64,000 bases of DNA from Glaciecola petra. GTDB taxonomy: Bacteria > Pseudomonadota > Gammaproteobacteria > Enterobacterales > Alteromonadaceae. The stretch spans positions 1-64,000 of the forward strand of contig NZ_JAVRHX010000007.1 of the NCBI RefSeq assembly GCF_031846345.1. Direction: 5' to 3'. Under the pieces are notes generated by a model. The model worked only from the letters and a program-made list of their open reading frames with translations, searched no databases and was not told the DNA's origin. Of the stretch, positions 19,901 through 27,672 are shown piece by piece. The position numbers were made by a program, and so were the translations under genes. Numbering within the stretch: position 1 is the first letter of the stretch; every line of letters begins with the position of its first letter.

Positions 19901-20227
19901 TTTTTCTGCTCTTCTACGGGCATTTGTGATCACGCGACAACATTCTTTATAAGCCTCTTTGCTTGGGCAGAGCAGTACAATCTCTTGGTTTTTGAAGCGG
20001 AATTTGCTACCCACAATGAGCTTTATAGGTAAATGGTTTTGCTTAATTTCGGTATAAGCCCTCACCACTCCGGCTACCGAGCATTCGTCGGTAATTGCAA
20101 TAGCTTGGTAGCCCAAAAAATAAGCTTGCCTGACAATTTCTTCGGGGTGAGAGGCAGCTTGTAGAAACGAAAAGTTAGACTGGCATACTAGTTCTGCAAA
20201 ACCGCCTTTCTCAGATAAAGTAGCCAT
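16985..20227 (-). CDS. dnaE2: Error-prone DNA polymerase III alpha subunit DnaE2 (ImuC)
   Basis: A 1080-residue C-family polymerase that extends past lesions in SOS mutagenesis with ImuA and ImuB. The N-terminal PHP domain begins ELVCQSNFSFLQAASHPEE. The polymerase core shows the acidic triad region PPDIDVDFEHERR and the GRGSAANS and FPESHSASFA motifs. The helix-hairpin and OB-fold region follow (VIGVVSCKQSPGTAAGVTF), and the short C-terminus lacks the replicative beta/tau parts of DnaE1, as expected for DnaE2. I chose ATG 20227: family members begin a few residues before this motif, and it overlaps the imuB stop by 17 bases. A TTG at 20293 would add 22 unrelated residues. SOS-controlled from the LexA box before imuA. 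Confidence 0.95.
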   Translation of the reverse strand: MATLSEKGGFAELVCQSNFSFLQAASHPEEIVRQAYFLGYQAIAITDECSVAGVVRAYTEIKQNHLPIKLIVGSKFRFKNQEIVLLCPSKEAYKECCRVITNARRRAEKGHYEVSEWDIKSIKHCFCLWLPTLEKNSGTTSTNVHAENSYLNKGSAPSKNGKPSQNSQFAQWLLKIFQERLFLVVKRWLIANEQDYIAHCKELSDTHKLPIIASSCALMHDPNRLALQQCLQAIDQGCKITDLGRNALANSEACLRPISKLNTLYPSEWLNNAALLATACEFCMSELAYEYPSEVVAKGLTPTQYLRVLVEKGIKKRFPQGITSNIRATIEKEMTLVKEQSYEHFFLTIHDIVMFAQSRNILYQGRGSAANSVVCYCLEITAVDPRQISVLFERFISKERNEPPDIDVDFEHERREEVIQYIYQKYGRQRTALAATVVCYRFKSALREVGKALGVNITDLDFFIKNVNRRDRAITWQSQLCELGIDPESSLGNKFVHLVEQLIGFPRHLSQHVGGFVISAGPLYELVPVENAAMPERTVIQWDKDDLESLKLLKVDVLALGMLTAIRKCFDLLKQQYQQDCSIPFITALGDDPQVYKQICNADTVGIFQIESRAQMSMLPRLRPQCYYDLVVQIAIVRPGPIQGDMVHPFLKRRDGKEAVSYPSEAVRGVLERTMGVPIFQEQVIQLAMVAAGFTGGEADQLRRAMASWKKNGELGKFRQKLISGMTERGYSDTYAERLFEQICGFGEYGFPESHSASFAVLAYVSAWLKHYYPAIFYIGLMNSLPMGFYTPSQIIQDAKRHHIKILPCCVQASDYDHLLVPLLDEKTDSNVNTSHADNENHTQTQYAIRLGLRLVKGLKKQSVDILMQARKTSPFTALQDLRKLDLPNTCLQALASANAFYCFGKDRFNSRWQLMDAVPELPLFKQINETSTSSMIHQPSLFDDLVEDYASTGLSVNQHPISMLHNAGLLPKFTSAKDVPGLQHQSLISVIGVVSCKQSPGTAAGVTFITLEDHTGNSNVIVWQRSARLQKSAYLNAKILQVKGILERGDGGVEHIIAGKLIDLTHLLQKLNLNAREFR

Positions 20228-21647
20228 GTAAAAACCATTCTTTGTTAGGTGTTTTAAAGATCCATAGCTGTTGACCGTTGCTGCTTTGGCCAATGTAATA
20301 ATCGCGGCTAATAGGGTAGTCGTCCCACCAACCGGTTTGAATACGCTCAGGACCTTTTATAACGTCTACCTCGGCGTGTAAAGCTTGTGGTTCAGGGAGC
20401 AATAGGCCAGGCCGATCAGCAAATATGCTAGCGGTGTTTTGACATTGTTCTGAGCCATCAAAAACGCGTTTTTGAGTGCTGTGCTCGGGCCGAAAGTCCT
20501 GCACAAATGACAGGGTATTAATATTGGTTTTGCCTAGCTTACTTTGTAGTCTAGCCAAGAGTGTTAATGCAGCAACATGCGTTGATTTTTGTGCAAACAT
20601 GTCTTGATTGGCTGTTTCTGCATTTTCGTATTTGTCGCAGGCAATTGAAATAGCGTATACCGGTGATTCAAATTTTATCGATTCGAGCTTGAGCTCAATA
20701 ATATCGAGCCAATCTTGAATTTTGTAGATGGGCCGAATGCTGTTGAAAATTTCGGTAAATTTGTCGTGTTCACGCTGAAAAAAACCAATTTCTATTTCAA
20801 GGCACAGTGCATTGCGTAAGAGTAAAAATTGGCTCAGCTTTTTTAAACAACGGGCTATAACAGGTATGAGTTTAGTGCTTAAGTGAATTTCGTAGAGCAG
20901 TTCTAAATAATCGTGATATACCGTTTGTGGCTGATAAAACGTGACCTTAGAAGCTTGTTTACCCTGTAGCTCGTTAATCACCGACATACTTACCCGAGAC
21001 ACTCTATTGGCAATTTCCGCATTGGGTAGAGCGTTCAAATCGGCAAAGGTGCTTACCCCAATACGGGCTAGTTTAGCTAAGTCTTTCACATCAATATCGC
21101 TATGCACTAATGGGCATTTGGCCAAGTGTGCTGCAATTTTTTTGCGACTGGCACTAATCATATTGCAGTGACTCAAGGCAAGCATTTTAGCGGCCTGAAT
21201 AGAATAAGCGCTGGCAGCAGAAAAATGCACGTTTTGTTTATTTAAGCTGTGTTTGATGATTTGCCAATAAGCGTTTAAGCCGCCATATAAACTCAACATG
21301 TTTTGTGCGCGAAGCAGTAGAGCATTAGGCGGTGCTAAAACAATATCGGAGGTAAATAAATAGAGCTGATTGGCAACATTTTGGATTTCGTTGGCTTCTA
21401 TTTCGGGCTGATATTCATGCAGGCGCAAATCGCTGCATAGCAAACTTGCCGCGGCTAAGCCCATGCCTTGTTTTAGACCTTGCTTATGTGCCGTTTGATT
21501 AACTTGGCAAAGCGCATTTTGCTTGATGTCGACAATGGCCGCGGGCACCTCCGCCTTGTTTTGTTCAGAGCGTGTTGATTCTAGTAAATCTAACTGTAAC
21601 TGCGGAAAATACACATAAACCCACAGCGAGCGTGTATCAAACTGCAT
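20211..21647 (-). CDS. imuB: ImuB, Y-family polymerase-like adaptor of the SOS mutasome
   Basis: A 478-residue Y-family-like protein. The start, SLWVYVYFPQLQLDLLE, aligns with the DinB/UmuC palm but lacks the acidic catalytic residues of an active polymerase, as known for ImuB. In the studied systems it bridges the beta clamp, ImuA and DnaE2. It retains the little-finger-like region and a helix-hairpin-helix (LARIGVSTFADLNALPNAEIANRV). I chose ATG 21647, overlapping the imuA stop by 11 bases; a TTG at 21659 adds four residues. Cassette order imuA-imuB-dnaE2 with overlaps at both junctions is the standard one. Confidence 0.93.
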   Translation of the reverse strand: MQFDTRSLWVYVYFPQLQLDLLESTRSEQNKAEVPAAIVDIKQNALCQVNQTAHKQGLKQGMGLAAASLLCSDLRLHEYQPEIEANEIQNVANQLYLFTSDIVLAPPNALLLRAQNMLSLYGGLNAYWQIIKHSLNKQNVHFSAASAYSIQAAKMLALSHCNMISASRKKIAAHLAKCPLVHSDIDVKDLAKLARIGVSTFADLNALPNAEIANRVSRVSMSVINELQGKQASKVTFYQPQTVYHDYLELLYEIHLSTKLIPVIARCLKKLSQFLLLRNALCLEIEIGFFQREHDKFTEIFNSIRPIYKIQDWLDIIELKLESIKFESPVYAISIACDKYENAETANQDMFAQKSTHVAALTLLARLQSKLGKTNINTLSFVQDFRPEHSTQKRVFDGSEQCQNTASIFADRPGLLLPEPQALHAEVDVIKGPERIQTGWWDDYPISRDYYIGQSSNGQQLWIFKTPNKEWFLHGYFI

Positions 21648-22380
21648 TAATCGACACAACCTTGCCGCTTTGTTCAGGTTCGCTATAGCCTAACTTATGT
21701 TTGAGCGAGCGATTTGTTAAGCGAGTAAAGGGCAAAGGTACTTTAACCGCTTTTTGAGCCCAGCCGACTTTTTGTTTGTTCACGGTAATCAGCATTTTTT
21801 CACCTTCGCGACGTAACGATAAAGACAAACTCAAAGGCAGGTTAGCTTCTTGAGTGCTTTGGTTTTGTAGCCAAATGCAATAGCTACCCCCTTGTTGCGC
21901 CGCAAGCTCTAATTTCCGAATATGTTTGTGCTGAAGCTTTGACTGCCATAAAAACACACCATGGCAGGCGCCGCTTTTAGCACATTGCTCAGCACTCCAA
22001 AGCGCTTCTTCAAGTGACTTGGTTTGCACCACAATTAATTGCTCTAAACGCAAGTTGTGAGCCAGTAAAAACTCGGCATTTAACTCAAAAGGAGGGTTAA
22101 TAAACACCTCTAGCTTGTTGTTTGCTTGGGCTTTTTGCGTGCGCTCATACTCAGAAAGTAAAGCCGCACCTGGCGATAGTACCGACAACATTAGTCGTAA
22201 TTCACCACAGCCAAGAGGGCTGTCGACATGAATAAGCCCAGCGCGTGGAAAGCCGCCGTTTAATACCTTATCGAAGTTCTCGAAACCAGTGCCTAGCGTG
22301 GGTAGGCACCTATTTTGTTTAGCATTAGCGGCTGTCCATACCCATTGTTTATTGTGTAAATCATGCAAAATAGGATTCAT
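21637..22380 (-). CDS. imuA: ImuA, RecA-like protein of the SOS mutagenesis cassette
   Basis: A 247-residue RecA-fold protein, first gene of the imuA-imuB-dnaE2 operon. Family features are the opening NPILHDLHNKQWVWTA, the PTLGTGFENFDKVLNGGFPRAGLIHV strand, and a degenerate P-loop (SPLGCGELRLMLSVL) where RecA would have a working Walker A. It is thought to modulate RecA and to help assemble the ImuB/DnaE2 complex. The ATG at 22380 lies 16 bases downstream of a LexA operator, so transcription should be DNA-damage inducible. Confidence 0.9.
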   Translation of the reverse strand: MNPILHDLHNKQWVWTAANAKQNRCLPTLGTGFENFDKVLNGGFPRAGLIHVDSPLGCGELRLMLSVLSPGAALLSEYERTQKAQANNKLEVFINPPFELNAEFLLAHNLRLEQLIVVQTKSLEEALWSAEQCAKSGACHGVFLWQSKLQHKHIRKLELAAQQGGSYCIWLQNQSTQEANLPLSLSLSLRREGEKMLITVNKQKVGWAQKAVKVPLPFTRLTNRSLKHKLGYSEPEQSGKVVSINAV

Positions 22381-22395
22381 AAGCAGCTCAAAATA

Positions 22396-22415
22396 TACTG
22401 TACGGATATACAGTA
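22396..22415 (-). promoter_or_regulatory. LexA (SOS) box controlling imuA-imuB-dnaE2
   Basis: TACTGTACGGATATACAGTA contains the gammaproteobacterial LexA consensus CTGT-N8-ACAG (22398-22413), with palindromic TA flanks extending it to 20 bases. It sits directly upstream of the imuA start, where it would overlap the promoter. Binding is inferred from the consensus match. Confidence 0.92.
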
Positions 22416-22485
22416 TAAATACTTATAAAAATGACGCAAGCTTATTCAAAAGATAAATTTACTGACTGCAATTGATGTTTTTATG

Positions 22486-22512
22486 TGACATTTGTCATGC
22501 ACTATTCATGAC
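22486..22512. promoter_or_regulatory. Overlapping inverted repeats upstream of the DesK/DesR-like operon
   Basis: TGACA-TT-TGTCA (22486-22497) overlaps a second inverted repeat, GTCATG (22494-22499) and CATGAC (22507-22512). They lie 110-135 bases before the membrane-protein gene, a plausible place for the response regulator to bind and autoregulate the operon. Function is inferred from symmetry and position only. Confidence 0.35.
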
Positions 22513-22621
22513 TTTTGTGTCTACACCTAATGCATTTTTTGTAACACACTGTCTGTGCTGACATTATTTGTAATCAGCGATATTCACAATACATTGTACT
22601 TAATCTACAGAGGCACAAAAA

Positions 22622-23218
22622 ATGAATCACTCACTAGATGAACAACGTGCTATTTTTTGCCAAAATCGTTTTCTAGCCATGCCGTTGACAGGCGCTATTG
22701 TATGGGCACTTATTGGCATTATTGCTTTATTCGCCGACGAAATGGTAAAGACTTACGCTGTTTGGTTTGGCTGTGGCAGTATATTTTATCTTGCAATTAT
22801 TGTAGCAAAATTTACGGGGGAAGATTTTTTTGGAAAGCATCGCCCCAACAATCCCTTTGATCGGCTTTTTATGGGTACGATAGTCATGTGCTTGTGTATG
22901 TTTGCCATTGTCATTCCTTTTGCTACTTACGATCATACTGCAGTACCCTTAGGTGTCGGCATATTAGCCGGCCTAATGTGGATACCATTTTCCTGGATCA
23001 TTCAGCATTGGGTTGGTTATTTTCATGCGGCGGCACGAACCATTGGTGTTTTAGTGGTTTGGTACTTGTTTCCAGAGCACCGCTTTGAAGCAATATCCTT
23101 AGTAATTGTGGTGATTTATGTGATTTCGATTTATGCTCAAGAGCGTCGTTATACATTAATTAAAAAGACAGCCACCAACATAGTTAACAGCAAACTAGAT
23201 ACCACAACAGGAGCTTAA
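22622..23218 (+). CDS. Multi-pass membrane protein of unknown function (DUF7010-like)
   Basis: A 198-residue protein with about six membrane helices (for example PLTGAIVWALIGIIALFA, FMGTIVMCLCMFAIVIPFA, AISLVIVVIYVISIYA). It resembles small proteins found beside DesK/DesR-type systems in Alteromonadales; the DUF7010 assignment is from memory and uncertain. A polar loop with GEDFFGKHRPNNPFDRLF between helices 2 and 3 is conserved-looking. AGAGGCACAAAA precedes the ATG. Its stop is two bases before the kinase start, so the three genes form one operon. It could be the sensor partner or the regulated output of the pair. Confidence 0.7.
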   Translation: MNHSLDEQRAIFCQNRFLAMPLTGAIVWALIGIIALFADEMVKTYAVWFGCGSIFYLAIIVAKFTGEDFFGKHRPNNPFDRLFMGTIVMCLCMFAIVIPFATYDHTAVPLGVGILAGLMWIPFSWIIQHWVGYFHAAARTIGVLVVWYLFPEHRFEAISLVIVVIYVISIYAQERRYTLIKKTATNIVNSKLDTTTGA

Positions 23219-23220
23219 GA

Positions 23221-24402
23221 TTGGTCAACAACAGCATTTATATGCCGTCTTTGGTTTCAGGCAGAAAAAAGATCTGGTCGTCAGTGAGCGTTATTTTTTC
23301 ATTGTTTTACTTTTTGCCTTATTTTTATACCGTAGCCCCTCCTTTTGGGCTAGGTGCACTTGTATTGGCCTATGTTGTATTTTTATTCATCTACGTGTGT
23401 GCAATAAGGAGTCAAGTACCACAGGTTTTTATGTATTTGATTGTGGTTGGCTTGATTTGTTTTTTTTCGTCGTTGCTAACGTTTGGCGGATTATTTTTGT
23501 TCACTTATGTTGCTTTTGTTACCGCTTACCACCTACCCTTTGCAACGGGGCAAGGCCACTCATCGGACAAAAATTTAGCGTCTAAATTGTTATTGCAAAG
23601 CCGCACGTGGTTGCTAGTGATATTACTTTTGATTACCTTACGCTGGGCGCTACAAGATGAGTATTCGCTATGGCTAAACAAGGAATTAGTGCATTGGGAC
23701 TTGATTGCTTTAACTCCTATTTATGCGGCCGTATTAATGCTCTTTTCCTTTGGCTTTTTAGAGCGTCGCGAAACGCTAATTACTATGCAACATAAACGCT
23801 CCCAAGAAGAAATTGAACAAATAAGTACTATTGCTGAGCGAGAACGTATAGGGCGAGACTTACATGACATTGTTGGGCATTCGTTGACCAGTATTTCGGT
23901 GAAGGCTGATTTAGCCAATAAATTGTTAGCGCGCGGAAAAAACCAAGAAGCGCAGCAAGAAATAAAGGAAGTAGCGCGAATTTCGCGAGATATTTTAAGT
24001 GATGTGCGTAAAGCGGTGAGTCATATAAAAAACCGCAGTTTGCTCGATGAAATTCGCAGCATGGTAAAACTTTTAGAAAGCAAGGCTTTGCTTGTAAAAA
24101 TTGATATTAATGAGTCTGAATTACGCAAACTCGATTTAAAAACCGAATCACAAGTTGTGCTTATTTTGCAGGAACTGGTCACTAATATTTTGCGCCATAG
24201 TCAAGCAAGTGAGGTGAGCTTAACTACTGCAAAAAAAGATCAGATATTGCTTGTATCTGTGCATGATAACGGCGACGTTTCTGATATTAAGTTTGGCAAT
24301 GGTTTAACCGGTATTCAAGAACGCTGTCGTACTATAAACGCTAAGGTAGACTTCAGCTATAACAAGGGTTTTAGGTGTGATTTGCAGCTAGCGCTCAAAT
24401 AA
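23221..24402 (+). CDS. DesK-like membrane sensor histidine kinase (HisKA_3/NarL class)
   Basis: Residues 1-180 hold five or six membrane helices and no extracellular sensor domain, as in the thermosensor-type DesK kinases. The HisKA_3 dimerization domain contains the phospho-acceptor His215 in GRDLHDIVGHSLTSISVKAD. The ATPase domain follows with LQELVTNILRHSQ (N box), VHDNGD (G1) and GNGLTGIQERC (G2). The start is TTG 23221: AGGAG at 23209-23213 is seven bases upstream, better placed than for the ATG at 23242. It presumably phosphorylates the response regulator encoded next. The signal may be membrane state, by analogy with DesK. Confidence 0.88.
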   Translation: MVNNSIYMPSLVSGRKKIWSSVSVIFSLFYFLPYFYTVAPPFGLGALVLAYVVFLFIYVCAIRSQVPQVFMYLIVVGLICFFSSLLTFGGLFLFTYVAFVTAYHLPFATGQGHSSDKNLASKLLLQSRTWLLVILLLITLRWALQDEYSLWLNKELVHWDLIALTPIYAAVLMLFSFGFLERRETLITMQHKRSQEEIEQISTIAERERIGRDLHDIVGHSLTSISVKADLANKLLARGKNQEAQQEIKEVARISRDILSDVRKAVSHIKNRSLLDEIRSMVKLLESKALLVKIDINESELRKLDLKTESQVVLILQELVTNILRHSQASEVSLTTAKKDQILLVSVHDNGDVSDIKFGNGLTGIQERCRTINAKVDFSYNKGFRCDLQLALK

Positions 24403-24433
24403 ATGCATATGGAAAAAAGCAAAAGGTAAGTAC

Positions 24434-25042
24434 ATGCACAAAATCGTGGTAGTGGAAGATCAAAGTTTGATTAGAGATGCTATTTCAACCTTGCTGTCGC
24501 TCGAGGATGACTTTGATTTGGTCCACAAATGTGAAAATGGTGCTCAAGCTTTAACCTATTTAAAAACCTTGCAAACGCCGCCAACAATTGTACTGAGCGA
24601 TATAGAAATGCCCGAATTAAGCGGCATTGATTTAGCCGAACAGGTTGCCAAGTTATACCCTAGCGTTAAATTTGTGATTATGACTACTTTTGCTAAAGCG
24701 GGTTATGTGCGCCGAGCTATGGAGTATGGTGTAAAGGGTTTTATTTTAAAAGATGCACCAAGCGACTACTTAGTAGCGTCGTTACGCGACATAGTTAAAG
24801 GTAAAACGATCATTGACCCTGAACTTGCGGTTTTAGCACTGGGAGACAAAGACCCCCTCACCCCTAAAGAACGCAAGGCGCTAAAGTTAATTGCAGATGG
24901 CATGTCCACTCAACAAGTGGCAGACAAACTGTTTCTTTCTCAAGGTACGATTAGAAATTACTTATCAGAAGCCATCGCTAAACTCAATGCGATAAATAGC
25001 CACGATGCAGCCCGCATTGCTAGGCAAAAAGGGTGGTTATAA
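24434..25042 (+). CDS. DesR-like NarL/LuxR-type response regulator
   Basis: A receiver domain (1-120) with the acidic pocket at Glu8-Asp9, phosphoryl acceptor Asp56 (VLSDIEMPE) and switch residues MTTFAKAGYVRRAMEYGVKGFILKD. The FAKAGYVRRAMEYGVKGF stretch is very like DesR. A LuxR-type helix-turn-helix follows (DPLTPKERKALKLIADGMS to FLSQGTIRNYLSEAIAKL). Cognate to the kinase 31 bases upstream. Targets may include this operon, given the inverted repeats at 22486-22512, and perhaps lipid-desaturation genes elsewhere (inference). Confidence 0.9.
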   Translation: MHKIVVVEDQSLIRDAISTLLSLEDDFDLVHKCENGAQALTYLKTLQTPPTIVLSDIEMPELSGIDLAEQVAKLYPSVKFVIMTTFAKAGYVRRAMEYGVKGFILKDAPSDYLVASLRDIVKGKTIIDPELAVLALGDKDPLTPKERKALKLIADGMSTQQVADKLFLSQGTIRNYLSEAIAKLNAINSHDAARIARQKGWL

Positions 25043-25091
25043 AAAATGCTAGTAGCGGTCCTAATAAGAAGGGCGTAGCCCAACAAGCACC

Positions 25092-25208
25092 ATGAATTCA
25101 CTTGGCATGATGGGTGGCGGCATAGTGCTTATCGTACTGGGATTATTCTGGATGGTGTCGAGCTCAAAGAAAAAACGCGCACAACAAAATCAGCCACCTT
25201 TAATATAA
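25092..25208 (+). CDS. Possible 38-residue single-span membrane protein
   Basis: An ATG-initiated frame encoding MNSLGMMGGGIVLIVLGLFW then a basic tail with KKKRAQQ. The composition, one glycine-rich helix and then a positive cytoplasmic tail, is that of a real small membrane protein. It sits 50 bases after the response regulator on the same strand. No well-placed Shine-Dalgarno is visible, so support is limited to composition and position. Confidence 0.35.
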   Translation: MNSLGMMGGGIVLIVLGLFWMVSSSKKKRAQQNQPPLI

Positions 25209-25424
25209 GGGGGCTCTTGATATACTGAAAAACTTAAAGCATGCCTAGTTGAATACCAAAGGCATGTCGTTTACTCTACCTGTAAGCTTAAAAAATAAGC
25301 TATATCAGACTGAGACACTGTCAGTACAGTCAAAATGCAGGCTCTGTAAATATGAGCCCTTTGCCATCAGATGTTGATTAGGTATTAACCATACAAACAA
25401 CATAACAATAAAAAAGTATTTACC

Positions 25425-27584
25425 ATGAAACGATTTTTTAGCGAGCTGCAAAGACGCAAGGTGATCAAAGCCCTTGTGGTGTACGTGGGTGTTATTTGGC
25501 TGCTACTGCAAGTAGTGAGTGTGCTAAGTGGCATGCTAGGGCTGTCTAAGCTAGTGGGCACCGCCACTTTTATTGCGCTTATGTGTGCCTTGCCTATTGT
25601 GATGTATTTTAGCTGGCACTTTGACCTAAGCCTCAATGGAATTACCCGAACACCTCCACTGCCAGAGCAATCCGCTACCGGCGATGACGAAAATGCGCCC
25701 ATCAAACCCCTAGGCGCTTGGAGTTGGATAGGCCTTTTTGCGGTAGTGTTAATTAGTGGTGCAATAGGCGTACAAACCTACAATACATTCGAAGCTTCGG
25801 TGTTAGAGGCAGAGCAAGCCGCAAACCAAGCCATTGAAAAGTCTGATTCTATTGCGGTATTGCCATTTAAAGACGACAGCAGCGCGCAAGATCAAAGCTA
25901 TTTAGCCACTGGCTTGGCAGAAGAAATTACCAACCAGTTAGGACGCACAGACCTATTTAAAGTGTCGGCGTCGCGCTCTAGCCAAGTTTTGGTTGAAAAA
26001 GGTTTAATCCCCAGCGAAATTGGTCAGCGCTTAGGTGTGCAAACCTTGTTAACTGGCAGTATCAGCTCAACTAACGACAGAGTAAGCATACGTGTTGAAT
26101 TGCAAGACACAGCGTCGGCACGAGTACTCTGGACCGAAACCTTTGTACGTGAATTTAGTAATATCTTTGATCTCGAAAGCGAAATTAGCCGCGCCGTGGT
26201 GAATTTATTGCAAGACAAATTTGTAGAAGCAGGAGACTTAAGTAAGCTTTCGTCCACAAGCGATGTAGACGCTTACGTACTGTATTTAAAAGGCCGGGAA
26301 GCCTACCGCAAACAAACCGCAGAAGCGATGCAAGAAGCCCGCGCTTATTTTGAAGAAGCGATAGCCGTAGACCCCGAGTATGCAAAGGCTTATGTTGCTT
26401 TGGCGGATGCTTTAGCATCGTTATCTGAGGGAGTAGACGGCTTCGGGGTCTTAGCGGTAGATATTGCAGCAGACTTAGCTGAACAGAACTTAGAGAAAGC
26501 TTTAGCTCGAGAGCCGGATATTCCTGAGATTTTTGCGGTAAAGGGTGTCGTTTTGATGCTGAGAGATGAGTATGAAAGTGCCTTAGAAGCTTATGATAAA
26601 GCAATAGCGCTTAACCCAAACTTAGCCATAGCTTACATGTGGAAGTCACTTGCTCTGACTACTTTGCAGCAATATGAAGAAGCTATAGCCGCTCAGCGCC
26701 AGTCCCAAAAACTTGATCCATTGTTTTTGACCAGCTCTTATAATTTGGGTGTGCTTTTAATTTGGCAGGCTCAATATGGAGAAGCTGAGGCTCTTTTCGA
26801 CCAATTACGAATAGATTTCCCTGAGTCAGCTTTTTCTTATATAGGCGCTGCAGACTTATATTATAGCCAAGCTAATTTTGTTGAATCTATTCGTCAATGG
26901 AAAAAAGCGGTAAAGCTGTCACCGAGTAATCTTGAATTTGAAAGAAAAATGTTTGACGCTATGATCATGCTTGGGCTCACAGATATTATTAAAGCATCTA
27001 CCGATGATCCTGGCTTTGACTCGACGATATTGATATTTGAGAAAAAATATTCTGAGCTCTTTGAAAAAATGGATTTTGAAATAGCCGCTAACCCTGATGA
27101 TTATTGGGTCGCTTTTGAAGCCGGTTGGTATCATTCGATGTTTGGGGATACAAACATCGCTGCAGAGTTAATCACCAATAAAGAAGAATTAATATCCGAC
27201 CTAGATAAATTCTATATGCCTTACTGCTCGCCGGCAATTGAGTTGGCATGGGCATATCAGGTTAAGGGTAATATGGATAAATCGAAAATGTTAATTGATG
27301 AATGTGAATCTCTATTGAATGCGCAAAAGGAAAATTCGATTACATATTCTGAGACAAATTATTTAGAAGCACGGATTTTTGCATTAAGAGGAGAATCTAC
27401 AAAAGCTGCGAGTGCACTTGAGACTGCAATTGATAAAGGTTGGCGTGAATGGTGGACAAGTTACGACCCTCTCTTGAACGCGGTAAATAATGAACCAAAA
27501 ATAAACACTCTAATTCGATTTATTGAAGATGATTTAGCTAAACAAAAAGAAGAAGCTAAGCGTTTATTTGAAGATGTAAACTAG
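25425..27584 (+). CDS. Membrane protein with TolB-like domain and TPR repeats
   Basis: A 719-residue protein with N-terminal LQRRKVIKALVVYVGVIWLL and three hydrophobic segments (about 15-33, 43-62, 97-116). A TolB/FlgO-like alpha-beta domain (about 140-285) begins SIAVLPFKDDSS and includes YLATGLAEEITNQLG and VQTLLTGSIS. Tetratricopeptide repeats follow, for example YAKAYVALADALASL and YESALEAYDKAIALNPNLA, to near residue 700. In many proteobacteria this TolB-TPR module is attached to a cyclase or CadC DNA-binding domain; here a membrane anchor replaces it. Role unknown, probably scaffold or partner binding. A paralogue lies at 29163-30575. A strong hairpin terminator follows. Confidence 0.85.
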   Translation: MKRFFSELQRRKVIKALVVYVGVIWLLLQVVSVLSGMLGLSKLVGTATFIALMCALPIVMYFSWHFDLSLNGITRTPPLPEQSATGDDENAPIKPLGAWSWIGLFAVVLISGAIGVQTYNTFEASVLEAEQAANQAIEKSDSIAVLPFKDDSSAQDQSYLATGLAEEITNQLGRTDLFKVSASRSSQVLVEKGLIPSEIGQRLGVQTLLTGSISSTNDRVSIRVELQDTASARVLWTETFVREFSNIFDLESEISRAVVNLLQDKFVEAGDLSKLSSTSDVDAYVLYLKGREAYRKQTAEAMQEARAYFEEAIAVDPEYAKAYVALADALASLSEGVDGFGVLAVDIAADLAEQNLEKALAREPDIPEIFAVKGVVLMLRDEYESALEAYDKAIALNPNLAIAYMWKSLALTTLQQYEEAIAAQRQSQKLDPLFLTSSYNLGVLLIWQAQYGEAEALFDQLRIDFPESAFSYIGAADLYYSQANFVESIRQWKKAVKLSPSNLEFERKMFDAMIMLGLTDIIKASTDDPGFDSTILIFEKKYSELFEKMDFEIAANPDDYWVAFEAGWYHSMFGDTNIAAELITNKEELISDLDKFYMPYCSPAIELAWAYQVKGNMDKSKMLIDECESLLNAQKENSITYSETNYLEARIFALRGESTKAASALETAIDKGWREWWTSYDPLLNAVNNEPKINTLIRFIEDDLAKQKEEAKRLFEDVN

Positions 27585-27615
27585 TTTATGTATTTAATTA
27601 GAAGTAAGGTAGCAT

Positions 27616-27645
27616 CAAAAAGGGAGCTTCGGCTCCCTTTTTTAA
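27616..27645. terminator. Bidirectional Rho-independent terminator
   Basis: AGGGAGC and GCTCCCT form a stem around a TTCG tetraloop (27621-27638), with A-rich left and T-rich right flanks. It sits between the convergent TPR and PEP-CTERM-type genes and can serve both. Confidence 0.9.
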
Positions 27646-27672
27646 TAACTTTTTAACTTAAAAAATTAATTG

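Noticed and set aside
26185..26604. 139-residue minus-strand frame
   Set aside because: Complementary to the TPR-coding sequence, whose repeats create long open antisense frames; Leu/Pro/Arg-rich and not protein-like.
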